Origin: Acinetobacter sichuanensis | GTDB lineage: Bacteria; Pseudomonadota; Gammaproteobacteria; Pseudomonadales; Moraxellaceae | Reading direction: 5' to 3' | DNA: 64,000 nt | Assembly (NCBI RefSeq): GCF_003024515.2 | Contig: NZ_PYIX02000001.1 | Location: forward strand, 62,001-126,000 | Shown here: positions 39,037 through 48,066 of the stretch, in pieces | Layout: every line of letters begins with the position of its first letter | Numbering within the stretch: position 1 is the stretch's first letter | The notes under the pieces: generated by a model | What the model was told of the DNA's origin: nothing | The model's database searches: none | Seen by the model: the letters and a program-made list of their open reading frames with translations, nothing else | Position numbers and translations under genes: made by a program

Positions 39037-39194
39037 TTTTCCCTCTCCCTGCCCTCTCCCAAAGGGAGAGGAGAATTCATTGAAGAATAATGCAGGGAAA
39101 AAGCTAACTTTCTTCAAATGATGACAGGAAATTCATTGATGAAGGAGTTGCGTGGTCACCCTCTCCCTCAGGGAGAGGGATGGGGTGAGGGAAA
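39037..39194. repeat. Pair of inverted REP-like C/G-rich repeats between ahcY and metF
   Basis: CCCTCTCCC-AAA-GGGAGAGG near 39053-39071 and CCCTCTCCC-TCA-GGGAGAGGG near 39160-39179 form two strong hairpins. The outer flanks (CCCTCTCCCTG at left, GGGGTGAGGG at right) are opposed, as in a REPIN. AATTCATTGA occurs twice between them. Such elements are dispersed in many proteobacterial genomes. Confidence 0.7.
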
Positions 39195-39201
39195 TTAAAA
39201 A

Positions 39202-40584
39202 TTAATATTTATAAGCCTCAGCTTTAAACGGACCTTCAACAGCTACACCTAAGTAGTCCGCTTGCACTTGAGTCAATTGAGTCAAGACACCACCAAAACC
39301 TGCAACCATTGCTGCAGCAACTTCTTCATCGAGTTTCTTAGGAATAAGTTCTACACGGATCGCTGCTTGTTTTTGATCTTCAGGAAGATCAGCAAATTTT
39401 TCAGCAAACAAGTGCATTTGACCTAAAACTTGGTTAGCAAATGAACCATCCATGATGCGTGATGGGTGACCTGTTGCATTACCAAGGTTCACTAAACGAC
39501 CTTCAGATAAAAGAATTAAATAGTTATTTTCATCTTCTGAACGATACACTTGGTGAACTTGTGGCTTAACTTCAACCCATTTGTAACCACGTAAATAGTT
39601 CGTGTCGATTTCAGTATCAAAGTGACCGATGTTACAAACCACTGCGCCAGCTTTTAAGCTGTCTAACATTGCAGCGTCACATACATGATAGTTACCAGTT
39701 GTTGTTACGATTAGGTCAGTATTTTGAAGAAGATCAAGGTTAATGTCTTCTTTCTTACCTGTTTGCACGCCGTTTTTGTAAGGAGCAACAACTTCATAGC
39801 CGTCCATACATGCTTGCATTGCACAGATTGGGTCAACTTCAGTGACACGTACAATCATGCCTTCTTGACGAAGAGATTGAGCTGAACCTTTACCTACGTC
39901 ACCATAACCGATCACAAGCGCACGACGACCAGATAAAAGCATATCTGTACCACGTTTGATTGCATCATTCAGAGAGTGGCGGCAACCGTATTTATTGTCA
40001 TTTTTAGACTTAGTTACAGAGTCATTTACGTTGATCGCAGGAACTTTTAAAGTACCATCACGGTGCATTTCATACAGACGTTGAACACCTGTTGTTGTTT
40101 CTTCTGTAATACCGTGGATTTTTGCAATCACTTCAGGATATTTTTCATGAACAAGTGCAGTTAAGTCACCGCCATCGTCCAAAATCATGTTGGCATCCCA
40201 AGGTGTACCATTCACGTTAACTTGCTGTTCTAAACACCAAACGTATTCTTCTTCAGTTTCGCCTTTCCAAGCAAATACAGGAATACCCGCAGCAGCAATC
40301 GCAGCAGCAGCATGGTCTTGTGTAGAGAAGATGTTACAAGATGTCCAACGAACTTCTGCGCCTAATTCAACCAATGTTTCAATAAGAACAGCAGTTTGAA
40401 TAGTCATGTGGATACAGCCGAGGATTTTCGCACCTGCAAGTGGTTTTGCAGCAGCATAACGCTTACGAAGACCCATTAAAGCTGGCATTTCTGCTTCAGC
40501 AAGTTTGATTTCTTTGCGACCATAGTCTGCAAGTGAAATGTCAGCAACTTTATAATCTGTAAATGAAGCATTAACCGCGTTCAT
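39202..40584 (-). CDS. ahcY: S-adenosylhomocysteine hydrolase
   Basis: 460 residues from ATG 40584 with AAGGAG 6 nt upstream (a GTG one codon earlier is weaker). Family features: [32 protein letters not shown], the lysine/aspartate in [15 protein letters not shown], the NAD-binding [12 protein letters not shown] and the C-terminal PFKAEAYKY. It splits SAH into homocysteine and adenosine, removing the inhibitor of methyltransferases. An SAH riboswitch lies 44-140 nt upstream of the start. Confidence 0.97.
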   Translation of the reverse strand: MNAVNASFTDYKVADISLADYGRKEIKLAEAEMPALMGLRKRYAAAKPLAGAKILGCIHMTIQTAVLIETLVELGAEVRWTSCNIFSTQDHAAAAIAAAGIPVFAWKGETEEEYVWCLEQQVNVNGTPWDANMILDDGGDLTALVHEKYPEVIAKIHGITEETTTGVQRLYEMHRDGTLKVPAINVNDSVTKSKNDNKYGCRHSLNDAIKRGTDMLLSGRRALVIGYGDVGKGSAQSLRQEGMIVRVTEVDPICAMQACMDGYEVVAPYKNGVQTGKKEDINLDLLQNTDLIVTTTGNYHVCDAAMLDSLKAGAVVCNIGHFDTEIDTNYLRGYKWVEVKPQVHQVYRSEDENNYLILLSEGRLVNLGNATGHPSRIMDGSFANQVLGQMHLFAEKFADLPEDQKQAAIRVELIPKKLDEEVAAAMVAGFGGVLTQLTQVQADYLGVAVEGPFKAEAYKY

Positions 40585-40624
40585 CACGATCTCCTTAATA
40601 AAAATAAAAATTGATCAGTATGTT

Positions 40625-40725
40625 CGCGGATGCCGTTGTTGGTATATCTGAATAGAATACCGATGGTCGAGCCTAGCGATCTTACATTTAGTGCCTGTAA
40701 GAAAGTCGCAGCATCCCTCGACTGT
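40625..40725 (-). ncRNA. S-adenosylhomocysteine (SAH) riboswitch
   Basis: In the ahcY leader, reading the minus strand. P1: GUCGAG (40722-40717) pairs with CUCGAC (40671-40666). The conserved core GGAUGCUGCGAC follows the first P1 strand, and UAGGCUCGAC closes P1. The pseudoknot is GGAUGC (40716-40711) with GCAUCC (40633-40628) in AACGGCAUCC. All match the known SAH motif (GAGGAGCGCUGC, AGGCUCG, AACGGCGCUC) with covarying pairs. SAH binding is known to raise expression of downstream genes in this class. Confidence 0.9.
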
Positions 40726-40940
40726 GGCGTATTGTACTTGGAAATTGGTTTGATTCCAATGTGATCTTGTTGCTTTATTCATCGAGCTGTATCTCAATGC
40801 CTAATTTTGTAAGGTGAGATTAGATCGCTTCTTCTATTCTTTGAAATAACAATGTTTGTTCTGTTAAATGATGTCTTTCATTATATTTTTTTGAATTAAA
40901 CGCTCAGTTTAATCTTGAAGATTTTTGAGTAGAATGAATC

Positions 40941-40969
40941 AGCTCATTGAAAAATATATTCAATGAGCT
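40941..40969. terminator. Hairpin downstream of the Sel1-repeat gene
   Basis: Perfect 11-bp stem AGCTCATTGAA (40941-40951) with TTCAATGAGCT (40959-40969), 9 bp beyond the minus-strand stop. There is no clear T-run on either strand, so it may be a weak terminator or RNA-stabilising hairpin. Confidence 0.5.
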
Positions 40970-40977
40970 TGCTACTT

Positions 40978-41487
40978 TTATTCCGCTGCTTTTACTTTTT
41001 CCGCCCAAAAATCAGCTTTTGCTTCATCAATATCCACACCCAAACCATGTTCATAAATGGCGACAAGGTCACGCATGGCTTGTACTTCGCCAAGTTTAGC
41101 AGCTTGTTCTAGCATTTCGATTGATTTAACCACATCCTTTTCTACCACATCCCCACGGCGGTAAAAATTGGCTAATTCAAAAATGGCAGCAGGGTGATGG
41201 TGTTTAACAGCTTGTTCTAACCAACGATGTGCATGTTCAAAGTAGGCTTTCGCTTCTTCATGATCTTCTTCTAACATATCTTTTGCATAGATGGCATAGC
41301 CTTCACCCAACCAGTACATCGCTTCTACATGACCCAGTTGTGCTGCTTTGAGTGCCCATTCTTCTGCTAATTCAACATGTTCATCTTTGTCACTTTGCAT
41401 ATAAATTTCAGCAAGTTCAAATTGAGCATTACGGTTGCCAGCCATCGCACGGTTATATAATTCAGTTGAAATAGGGAGATCAGACAT
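40978..41487 (-). CDS. Sel1-like (TPR) repeat protein
   Basis: 169 residues from ATG 41487. It contains about four Sel1-like helical repeats, recognisable by A...LGxxxAMYWLGEGY, FELANFYRRGD and AxDLVAIYEHGLGV patterns. There is no signal peptide, so a cytoplasmic protein-protein interaction role is likely. Sel1 proteins often act as adaptors. It lies alone upstream of the riboswitch region; partner unknown. Confidence 0.8.
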   Translation of the reverse strand: MSDLPISTELYNRAMAGNRNAQFELAEIYMQSDKDEHVELAEEWALKAAQLGHVEAMYWLGEGYAIYAKDMLEEDHEEAKAYFEHAHRWLEQAVKHHHPAAIFELANFYRRGDVVEKDVVKSIEMLEQAAKLGEVQAMRDLVAIYEHGLGVDIDEAKADFWAEKVKAAE

Positions 41488-41585
41488 ATTCAAAAATCCA
41501 AAGCATCAGAGCGTTATAGCCTAAAAGGTTACCACAAAAAAGCCAATCCGAAGATTGGCAGGCATCACAAAGGTATCTGAAACAA

Positions 41586-41924
41586 TCAGAGCAAGTAAAG
41601 TAAACCACTGATTATAGAAAGTAGCAGACACATTTGCATAAGTTTTTTAATTTTTTCAGGAAAATAACTGAGTATTAACCCAACAAAAAGCGCAGAAAAG
41701 GTCAGCACACCGACCCAATAGCTTATCATATTGCTCATTTGCCCTTGAGAAATACAAATTCCTAAGGTGATCAATAAAATCAACCAACCGATACAGCGTG
41801 CAAAACGAGTTTTAGATGCATCTAACTCGGTCAAATAGATCTGCTTTTGATGTTTTGACATTGAACTAGCTAAAGCAAAAAAGCCAAGATTAGACAAAGA
41901 CCAAATGATGAGAAAGAAAATCAT
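41586..41924 (-). CDS. DUF3325 family small membrane protein
   Basis: 112 residues with three hydrophobic helices. The FFALASSMSKHQKQ start, the R-x-x-GWLILLITL segment and the late SYFPEK resemble DUF3325, a family found with PepSY and DUF3649 genes near siderophore uptake loci. Its start overlaps the stop of the PepSY gene by four bases (ATGA), so it is the last gene of a three-gene operon. Function unknown; probably assists periplasmic iron-siderophore reduction. Confidence 0.72.
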   Translation of the reverse strand: MIFFLIIWSLSNLGFFALASSMSKHQKQIYLTELDASKTRFARCIGWLILLITLGICISQGQMSNMISYWVGVLTFSALFVGLILSYFPEKIKKLMQMCLLLSIISGLLYLL

Positions 41925-43627
41925 GCTTCATTCTCCTGTACTTTATGCGCTATTTTGGCTTTTTTGCTCGGTAAACCTTGGTGTTTTTTCACTTTATAAA
42001 AACTATAAGCAAAGAGTGCAGCAAGTACCCACATTGCAATATCAAAACTTGCAATCATCCATAAACCTTGTGGGATGGACTGCCAAAGTGCTGCGCCACC
42101 TGTTGCAAAATTAATGATAGGTAATAGTGCAAATGCAAGCGTTGCCAACATTAATAATTCTAACCATGCTTGGCGATGTGGGCGTAGTGCTGCATAGATT
42201 AAGGTCAGCAGCCAGATGATAAAGAACGTACGAATTTCCCAATTTAAGCGTAATTCTATTTCTGTCGGAATAAAACGGTTCGCATAAAAATATGCAGCAC
42301 AGGCAATCGGTAAGCCAATAATTGCTGCAATATTTGTGACTTCAACAACACGATAACCAAAAGATTTATAACCCTGTTTTTGTTGCTGTGGCGCACGTTT
42401 GACACACCATAAAATCAGTCCTGTAGCGATCATCATTGTGCCTACAATGCCTGAGAAAAATAACAGCCAACGTAAAGCATAATCAACACCACGTGCTTCA
42501 TGTAGTACAGTCGTGACATTATAAATCCCTATTGGAATAGAAGGATTAAGTATTTTTGCATTGTCATCCGTGATGTTCTGACCTGTCACGCCATTAAATT
42601 CTAAACTGGCATAAATGTTACGATGTGCCACGCTTTCGCCATGTAAAGCACGTAATTCAATTTTGGCTTTGTTGGTATTAGGGTTGATGATATTAATGCT
42701 TGCAATCGGATTGTCTTTCCATTTGGCTTGTGTTGCAGCAATGATCGGTGCAAGATCAGCCAATGGTGCAGATTGAGGTGCTTGGCGTTGACGACCTTCA
42801 CCGCGTTCACCATGAGAGGCTCTTTCACCACGTGCCTGTGGATTTTCACCATTCGCAGGGCGTTCGCCACGCTCGCTATTATTTTGCTGTACTAAAGAGC
42901 GACTTTGATCTTGTAGGAATTGTCCGCGATTTTCATATAGTTGATTGACCCCCCACGGCATAATGGTAAATAACAGCAGCAATAAGCCACTAAAAGTAAT
43001 CATAATATGGAAGGGAAGCGCAAAAACTGCTGTGGCATTATGTGCATCAAGCCAAGAGCGTTGTCCTTTACCTGAACGAAAGGTAAAGAAATCTTTAAAG
43101 ATTTTTTTATGTGTGATAATTCCACTGATAATTGCAACAAGCATCATCATCGTCGCAATACCGACAATCCAACGCGCCCATGTACGTGGTAAACCATAAA
43201 GCTCAAAATGAAAACGATACAAGAAACTACCGCCACGTGTATCACGTGCAGTTAAAACTTCACCTGTCTGGCTATCAATACTCACGCGTTCACCACCACG
43301 ACGTGCACGGGGGTCTTCACCTTGTTTACGAATGGTTAAGGTTGTGACATTTTGTCGTGAATTTGGCAGTTGGATCGACCAACTCCCTGCTTCAGCATGA
43401 TTTTTTTGTAGATAATTTAAAGCGACTTGCGTATTTTGAATTTGTGATTGGCTTGGTATGGATTGATGAAATTCAGGTTTCATCCATGCACTAATTTCCG
43501 ATTGAAAAAAACTGAGCGTTCCAGTCAAGAAAATGGCGTAAAGTAACCAACCTAAAATTAAACTTGCCCATGTATGTAACCATGACATCGATTGGCGAGG
43601 GCTTTCAATTTTTTCATCAGTTCTCAT
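41921..43627 (-). CDS. PepSY-associated TM protein (iron-siderophore reductase-like)
   Basis: 568 residues of the PepSY_TM family: an N-terminal helix after LHTWASLILGWLLYAIFLTGTLSFF, a periplasmic PepSY domain, further helices near 150, 205, 380, 430, 470 and 500, with conserved histidines (LHTW, FHIMITFSG, LHEARG). Related proteins such as FoxB or FsrB-type reductases release iron from siderophores at the inner membrane. An unusual Arg/Gly/Glu-rich, low-complexity stretch (about residues 245-290, repeats of GERG and RGE) lies in a periplasmic loop. It is the second gene of the operon. Confidence 0.8.
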   Translation of the reverse strand: MRTDEKIESPRQSMSWLHTWASLILGWLLYAIFLTGTLSFFQSEISAWMKPEFHQSIPSQSQIQNTQVALNYLQKNHAEAGSWSIQLPNSRQNVTTLTIRKQGEDPRARRGGERVSIDSQTGEVLTARDTRGGSFLYRFHFELYGLPRTWARWIVGIATMMMLVAIISGIITHKKIFKDFFTFRSGKGQRSWLDAHNATAVFALPFHIMITFSGLLLLLFTIMPWGVNQLYENRGQFLQDQSRSLVQQNNSERGERPANGENPQARGERASHGERGEGRQRQAPQSAPLADLAPIIAATQAKWKDNPIASINIINPNTNKAKIELRALHGESVAHRNIYASLEFNGVTGQNITDDNAKILNPSIPIGIYNVTTVLHEARGVDYALRWLLFFSGIVGTMMIATGLILWCVKRAPQQQKQGYKSFGYRVVEVTNIAAIIGLPIACAAYFYANRFIPTEIELRLNWEIRTFFIIWLLTLIYAALRPHRQAWLELLMLATLAFALLPIINFATGGAALWQSIPQGLWMIASFDIAMWVLAALFAYSFYKVKKHQGLPSKKAKIAHKVQENEA

Positions 43628-43628
43628 T

Positions 43629-43985
43629 TTAGTTGCCCAAACCTTTATAAATTAAAAATAAAATGAGAATGGGTAGGAAAATACCTAAAGTGGCTTTTAA
43701 TGTTTTATTCACCATAAAAACCCAAATAAACACAGCACAATGCAGACTAAATGCAATCAAAGTAGCAGCCATAGCAGCACTTGAACGATACTCTGCAAAA
43801 GTTTGTGCGATGAGTATTGCTGATAAAGAAGCAAGAATGTAGCCGCCTAAAATTGCCAAGATAAAACGATAAAAAATCATGATTCGATATGTGAATAATG
43901 ACTGAGTTTTAGTGCTTTTTTTTACTTTTTCGGATGGCGAAATAAGAGGGGGAGATTTTTGCATCTCAAGATTGGCGCTAGACAT
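43629..43985 (-). CDS. DUF3649 family small membrane protein
   Basis: 118 residues. A polar N-terminus is followed by three hydrophobic segments, the first being RFILAILGGYILASLSAILIA, typical of DUF3649, which accompanies PepSY and DUF3325 genes. It is the first gene of the operon; its stop is one base before the PepSY start. A Fur-box-like promoter lies about 30-50 bp upstream. No TonB receptor gene is present in the window. Confidence 0.75.
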   Translation of the reverse strand: MSSANLEMQKSPPLISPSEKVKKSTKTQSLFTYRIMIFYRFILAILGGYILASLSAILIAQTFAEYRSSAAMAATLIAFSLHCAVFIWVFMVNKTLKATLGIFLPILILFLIYKGLGN

Positions 43986-44013
43986 ACATATTGATCATAG
44001 GGTTAATATTAAT

Positions 44014-44049
44014 GCAAATGATAACAATTATTATTAAAATTTAAAACAA
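44014..44049 (-). promoter_or_regulatory. Putative Fur-controlled promoter of the DUF3649-PepSY-DUF3325 operon
   Basis: On the minus strand TTGTTT (44044-44049), a 17-bp spacer and TGTTAT (44021-44026) form a promoter. Overlapping it, bases 44014-44032 match the Fur consensus at 14 of 19 positions, and a second register (44020-44038) matches at 13. Overlap with the -10 box fits repression by Fe-Fur. Confidence 0.65.
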
Positions 44050-44153
44050 GAGAAATCAAAAGCCTAAACAAATATAGATTTTTTAAAATTAAATCAGGTG
44101 AATATCGTGATTATTGAACGCAGAATGTAGATTTATAATATGTTTGATCAATC

Positions 44154-44192
44154 AGTATAAGGCTAGATTGTAACTAGCCTTATACTTTTATT
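44154..44192 (+). terminator. Strong intrinsic terminator on the plus strand without an evident gene
   Basis: Perfect 13-bp stem (44154-44166 with 44174-44186), 7-nt loop and a T-rich tail on the plus strand. The flanking genes are both on the minus strand. It could end a short plus-strand RNA or act as a roadblock; as a terminator for the PcaC-like gene it lacks a T-run. Confidence 0.65.
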
Positions 44193-44193
44193 T

Positions 44194-44580
44194 TTATTCA
44201 GTTTTTTGGTATTCATTAATCACTTCAAGTGCTGCACGAAAAGCTTCTTGAGTCGTAGGTGCGCCACAATAAGGTAGGCTATGCAATAAAACTTCTTGGA
44301 TTTCTGCGACAGTCGCACCATTATTTAATGCACCACGCACATGACCTTTTAATTCAGTTGGGCTTTTTTGAGCAGTTAAAAATGCAATGGTAATGAGAGA
44401 ACGATATTTACGTGGCAAAACATCTTCGCGTTGCCAAGTTGAACCCCATGCGTGTTCATTGATCCAATCTTGTAAAGGTTGTGTGAAAGGTACAGTATTT
44501 TCTTGTGCGCGTTTTACAAAGCTTTCGCCCATAACTTCTGTGCGGACTTTTAAGCCATTTTCATAATCTTGTTGTGACAT
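44194..44580 (-). CDS. Carboxymuconolactone decarboxylase family protein (PcaC-like)
   Basis: 128 residues, the size of gamma-carboxymuconolactone decarboxylase. The LQDWINEHAWGSTWQREDVLPRK start and LKGHVRGALNNGATVAEIQEVLLHSLPYCGAP stretch fit the PcaC branch of the CMD family. PcaC decarboxylates gamma-carboxymuconolactone in protocatechuate breakdown. Here no other pca genes are nearby, so a different or accessory role is possible. It has a weak GATC-rich leader and stands alone. Confidence 0.82.
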   Translation of the reverse strand: MSQQDYENGLKVRTEVMGESFVKRAQENTVPFTQPLQDWINEHAWGSTWQREDVLPRKYRSLITIAFLTAQKSPTELKGHVRGALNNGATVAEIQEVLLHSLPYCGAPTTQEAFRAALEVINEYQKTE

Positions 44581-44754
44581 TGATCTTGATCCTGATCATT
44601 CAATATTATGTGTTATAGCCTAAAGCTTTTTAGCAAGAAAACCATAGGCGGAACGTCTAAGTTTAGAAAAGTATTACGCTCAAGTGCTGTAAAAATTCAA
44701 ATCTTTCAATCAATATTGAACAATTCTGTCTTGCAGATGTACTTTTTAGTGATA

Positions 44755-45159
44755 TTAAGTATTTTTTATTTTACTGACCATTCGTGATACACCTCGAAAT
44801 TCTGCAATGATTTCATTGTGTTGGTTTGTTAGCGTAATATCATAAATTTCAGAGCGACCGCTAGGTGCTTTAAATATCGCTTTTGCAGTTAATGTATCTC
44901 CAACATTTCCAGGTTTTAAATAGCTAATCGTACAATGTTGTCCAACGGCTGTTGTTTCAGAATTACATGCAACCGCAAATGCACCATCTGCAAGTGTAAA
45001 GATAATACCACCATGACAAGTTCCATATCCTTGTGTATGGTCAGTGGTAATGGTTAAGGAGAGCTGTGCTGTTTTATGTGAATAGTGATCAAGCTGAACA
45101 CCTAAATTTTGCATTACGGCATCATTTTCAAAAACGTTTTTTTGTAGATCCTGTGTCAT
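44755..45159 (-). CDS. Hotdog-fold acyl-CoA thioesterase, PaaI-like
   Basis: 134 residues. The active-site region CHGGIIFTLADGAFAVACNSE is close to PaaI of the phenylacetate pathway, and the later HCTISYLKPGNVGDTLTAKA and EIYDITLTNQ match the fold. PaaI hydrolyses aberrant (hydroxy)phenylacetyl-CoA esters. No paa cluster lies in the window, so the symbol is withheld. Monocistronic. Confidence 0.82.
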   Translation of the reverse strand: MTQDLQKNVFENDAVMQNLGVQLDHYSHKTAQLSLTITTDHTQGYGTCHGGIIFTLADGAFAVACNSETTAVGQHCTISYLKPGNVGDTLTAKAIFKAPSGRSEIYDITLTNQHNEIIAEFRGVSRMVSKIKNT

Positions 45160-45332
45160 TTTAAAATTCCTTTATTGATACTTAATTATTTTAAAATATA
45201 AAATAATGTATCATAAATATCATTTTGATGATGCTAAGACAAGATGAATACAGCGTAAAACTGTGATTATTTTCAAGAGTTGAGTTAGACGTTATATAAA
45301 AATATAAACTTATGCAGCGTAGAAAATTAAAA

Positions 45333-45352
45333 AAGCCCACATATGTGAGCTT
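45333..45352 (-). terminator. Intrinsic terminator of rluE
   Basis: On the minus strand AAGCTCAC pairs with GTGGGCTT (one G-U) around ATAT, followed by a T6 run; located 16 bp after the rluE stop. Confidence 0.85.
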
Positions 45353-45368
45353 CATTAAAACTTAAAAC

Positions 45369-46157
45369 TTAACGACCATTACGTCCACGACCACGCGGTG
45401 CTTTGGTATTTGGACGCGTCGTACCGTTGGTTTTACGCTTTGGTTTTTCACTGTCATCCATTTGCCAGATCCGCTTTGTCCCTGACTTTTTCACAGAACC
45501 ATCTTTATTCTTACGAACCATCGGTTTACCACCTGTACCACCCGGTTTTTTCACATACGAACGAGAACGATAAGGTTCTTCCGCAGGTATATTTTGGAAG
45601 TCTGGATATAAAAGTGGTTCAATCTCTTTGGTGTCACCTGGTTGTAAAGCCATTTGTACCAAATCAATCGCACCAATTTTAGTACGAATTAAACGTAAAG
45701 TTGGAAAACCCACAGCGGAAGTCATACGACGAACCTGACGGTTTCGCCCTTCACAAATTGAAATTTCAATCCAAGACGTTGGAATATTGGCACGGAAACG
45801 TACAGGAGGATCACGCTCCCATAACCATTCAGGTTGTGCAACTTTTTCAGCTTTGGCAGGTAAAGTGATACCATCTTTAAGTTCAACGCCTTTACGCAGT
45901 TGTTCTAAAGCTTCTTCAGTCACATCACCATCGACCTGAACCAAATAGGTTTTAAACTTTTTATTGGCAGGATTGGTAATAAATTGGTTTAAGCCACCAT
46001 GATCGGTTAAAAAAACCAATCCTTCTGAGTCCATATCCAGACGACCCGCAATACGTAATGTTGGATCAGCGACAAAGTCCGAGATCGTCATATGTGCTTC
46101 GTCTTTACGAAATTGGGAGAGGACGTCATAGGGCTTGTTTAGAATGACAATTTTCAT
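45369..46157 (-). CDS. rluE: 23S rRNA pseudouridine(2457) synthase RluE
   Basis: 262 residues. The catalytic motif GRLDMDSEGLVFLT carries the nucleophilic Asp. Family stretches AEKVAQPEWLWERDPPVRFRANIPTSW-like and EGRNRQVRRMTSAVGFPTLRLIR follow E. coli RluE closely. There is no S4 domain. The C-terminal 60 residues are a basic, Arg/Lys/Gly-rich tail absent from the E. coli enzyme and possibly RNA binding. It is transcribed alone and ends at a good terminator. Confidence 0.9.
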   Translation of the reverse strand: MKIVILNKPYDVLSQFRKDEAHMTISDFVADPTLRIAGRLDMDSEGLVFLTDHGGLNQFITNPANKKFKTYLVQVDGDVTEEALEQLRKGVELKDGITLPAKAEKVAQPEWLWERDPPVRFRANIPTSWIEISICEGRNRQVRRMTSAVGFPTLRLIRTKIGAIDLVQMALQPGDTKEIEPLLYPDFQNIPAEEPYRSRSYVKKPGGTGGKPMVRKNKDGSVKKSGTKRIWQMDDSEKPKRKTNGTTRPNTKAPRGRGRNGR

Positions 46158-46712
46158 CTTAAGCTACTAATATCATGAGAAATAAAATAAATCGAGTACG
46201 GTATAAGCCATTCAGTTAAGCAAAATTATTGACTAAATTCCTAAAAACTCCCCCTAATTTCTCTTTGAAAAAGAGGGGGGACTTCCACTAACTAAAGTCA
46301 TTTTTAGTCATGAAAAGTTCCCTGCTTTGAAAAAGTAGTGTTGGGAAGGATTAAAAATGCTTAAATGATTGGCATTAGTTCAGTGACTCGTTTTAACAAA
46401 GGTGGGGCAGGCATCAAAATAAAAAGCCCGCAGGATTGAGGGCGATTATAACAGAATTAAATTTTATGCTCTGCAACTTTATGCTTTGCATTTATCAACA
46501 GTCAGTAAGATGTGTTGAAACATGTGGATTGAGTCCAGACAATGTAAAAGCATGTCGCTTATTCAATTAAGAAATGTAGTTATTCCTGATATAAATCTCA
46601 AAAACATGCAAATTCGATTAATCTCTAAGAGATAGGGAAAGATGCAAAATCTCTTTTTATTACTGTAAATTTTTAAAAATCGCCAATTATAACAACAGGG
46701 AGATCCTGAAAA
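46158..46712. other. 555-bp divergent intergenic region rluE/icd with REP-like hairpins
   Basis: It holds both promoters. Between about 46248 and 46365 are REP-like hairpins: CTCTTT (46261-46266) with AAAGAG (46270-46275), flanked by C5 and G6 runs, and a degenerate second unit CTGCTTT-GAA-AAAGTAG near 46322-46338. No gene is visible. An AGGGAGATC ribosome binding site precedes icd. Confidence 0.55.
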
Positions 46713-47969
46713 ATGGGTTATCAAAAGATCGTTGTACCTGCGGACGGCAGCAAAATTACCGTAAATGCAGATCTGTCACTCAATGTTCCGAATCATCCTA
46801 TTATTCCTTTTATTGAAGGAGATGGTATTGGTGTGGATATTACACCGGCAATGAAAGCCGTGGTCGATGCCGCGGTACAAAAAGCCTATAGTGGCAAACG
46901 TTCGATTGAATGGATGGAAGTGTATTGTGGCGAAAAAGCCAATAAAATTTATGGCACTTATATGCCTGAAGAAACCTTTGAGGTTTTGCGTGAATATGTC
47001 GTTTCAATCAAAGGTCCATTAACCACACCTGTAGGCGGTGGTATTCGCTCTTTAAATGTCGCATTAAGACAGGAACTTGACCTGTATGTCTGTGTACGTC
47101 CTGTGCGTTGGTTTGAGGGAGTGCCTTCACCATTGTTACATCCTGAGCTGACTGATATGGTCATTTTCCGTGAAAATTCCGAAGATATTTATGCAGGAAT
47201 TGAGTGGAAAGCTGACTCGCCTGAAGCGAAAAAAGTCATCAAATTTTTAAAAGAGGAAATGGGTGTTACTAAAATCCGCTTTGAGGAAAACTGTGGTATT
47301 GGAATTAAACCTGTTTCCAAAGAAGGCACACAGCGATTGGTGCGTAAAGCCATTCAATTTGCCATAGATAATGATAAACCTTCAGTCACTTTGGTGCATA
47401 AAGGCAATATCATGAAATATACCGAAGGCGCATTTAAAGAGTGGGGCTATGAACTTGCACTTGAGCGTTTTGGGGGTGAATTATTGGATGGTGGTCCTTG
47501 GGTGAAAATCAAAAATCCAAAAACAGGTCAGGACATTGTTATTAAAGATGTGATTGCTGATGCATTCCTGCAACAAATTTTAATGCGCCCTGCGGATTAT
47601 TCTGTGATTGCCACCTTAAACTTAAATGGCGATTATATTTCTGATGCCTTGGCTGCTGAAGTGGGTGGTATTGGCATTGCACCGGGTGCCAATATTGGCG
47701 GGGCAATTTCAGTTTATGAAGCGACACATGGCACAGCACCTAAATATGCAGGACAGGATAAGGTGAACCCTGGTTCGATTATTCTTTCTGCGGAAATGAT
47801 GCTGCGTGATATGGGGTGGACGGAGGCAGCAGATTTGATTATTAAGGGTATTTCGGCTGCCATTGAAGCTAAAACAGTGACTTATGATTTTGAACGTTTA
47901 ATGAAAGGTGCAAAATTATTACGTTGTTCTGAATTTGCTCAAGCCATTATTATGCATATGGACAGTTAA
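46713..47969 (+). CDS. icd: Isocitrate dehydrogenase, NADP-dependent, dimeric type
   Basis: 418 residues, as in E. coli Icd (416). [19 protein letters not shown], the substrate-binding [23 protein letters not shown] (including the serine phosphorylated by AceK in enterics), [14 protein letters not shown], the metal-binding [26 protein letters not shown] and the NADP-specificity region [16 protein letters not shown] are all present. It oxidises isocitrate to 2-oxoglutarate. No aceK is nearby. A terminator follows at 48002. Confidence 0.97.
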   Translation: MGYQKIVVPADGSKITVNADLSLNVPNHPIIPFIEGDGIGVDITPAMKAVVDAAVQKAYSGKRSIEWMEVYCGEKANKIYGTYMPEETFEVLREYVVSIKGPLTTPVGGGIRSLNVALRQELDLYVCVRPVRWFEGVPSPLLHPELTDMVIFRENSEDIYAGIEWKADSPEAKKVIKFLKEEMGVTKIRFEENCGIGIKPVSKEGTQRLVRKAIQFAIDNDKPSVTLVHKGNIMKYTEGAFKEWGYELALERFGGELLDGGPWVKIKNPKTGQDIVIKDVIADAFLQQILMRPADYSVIATLNLNGDYISDALAAEVGGIGIAPGANIGGAISVYEATHGTAPKYAGQDKVNPGSIILSAEMMLRDMGWTEAADLIIKGISAAIEAKTVTYDFERLMKGAKLLRCSEFAQAIIMHMDS

Positions 47970-48001
47970 TTCATAACATCGATTGCAATACAATATAAAA
48001 G

Positions 48002-48029
48002 AAGCTCATAGAATTGATGGGCTTTTTTT
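48002..48029 (+). terminator. Intrinsic terminator of icd
   Basis: AAGCTCAT (48002-48009) pairs with ATGGGCTT (48017-48024, one G-U), then T7. It lies 33 bp after the icd stop, which argues against a start upstream of it for the next gene. Confidence 0.85.
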
Positions 48030-48066
48030 ATATTGTTGGTTTTATAAACTTAAAGGTTGGATAAAA

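Noticed and set aside
39006..39080. Longer metF start reading into the upstream repeat
   Set aside because: The extra residues translate a REP-like repeat; ATG 39005 has a good ribosome binding site and fits the family.
40615..40797. 60-codon minus-strand frame upstream of ahcY
   Set aside because: It covers the SAH riboswitch; the RNA structure explains the conservation, and no ribosome binding site is seen.
44194..45159. Aromatic-degradation cluster (PcaC-like and PaaI-like genes close together)
   Set aside because: The two genes are separately transcribed and no other pca or paa gene is present, so a pathway cluster is not supported.
47983..48066. Upstream extension of the hypothetical gene at 48067
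   Set aside because: It would place the icd terminator inside the coding region; ATG 48067 has its own ribosome binding site.
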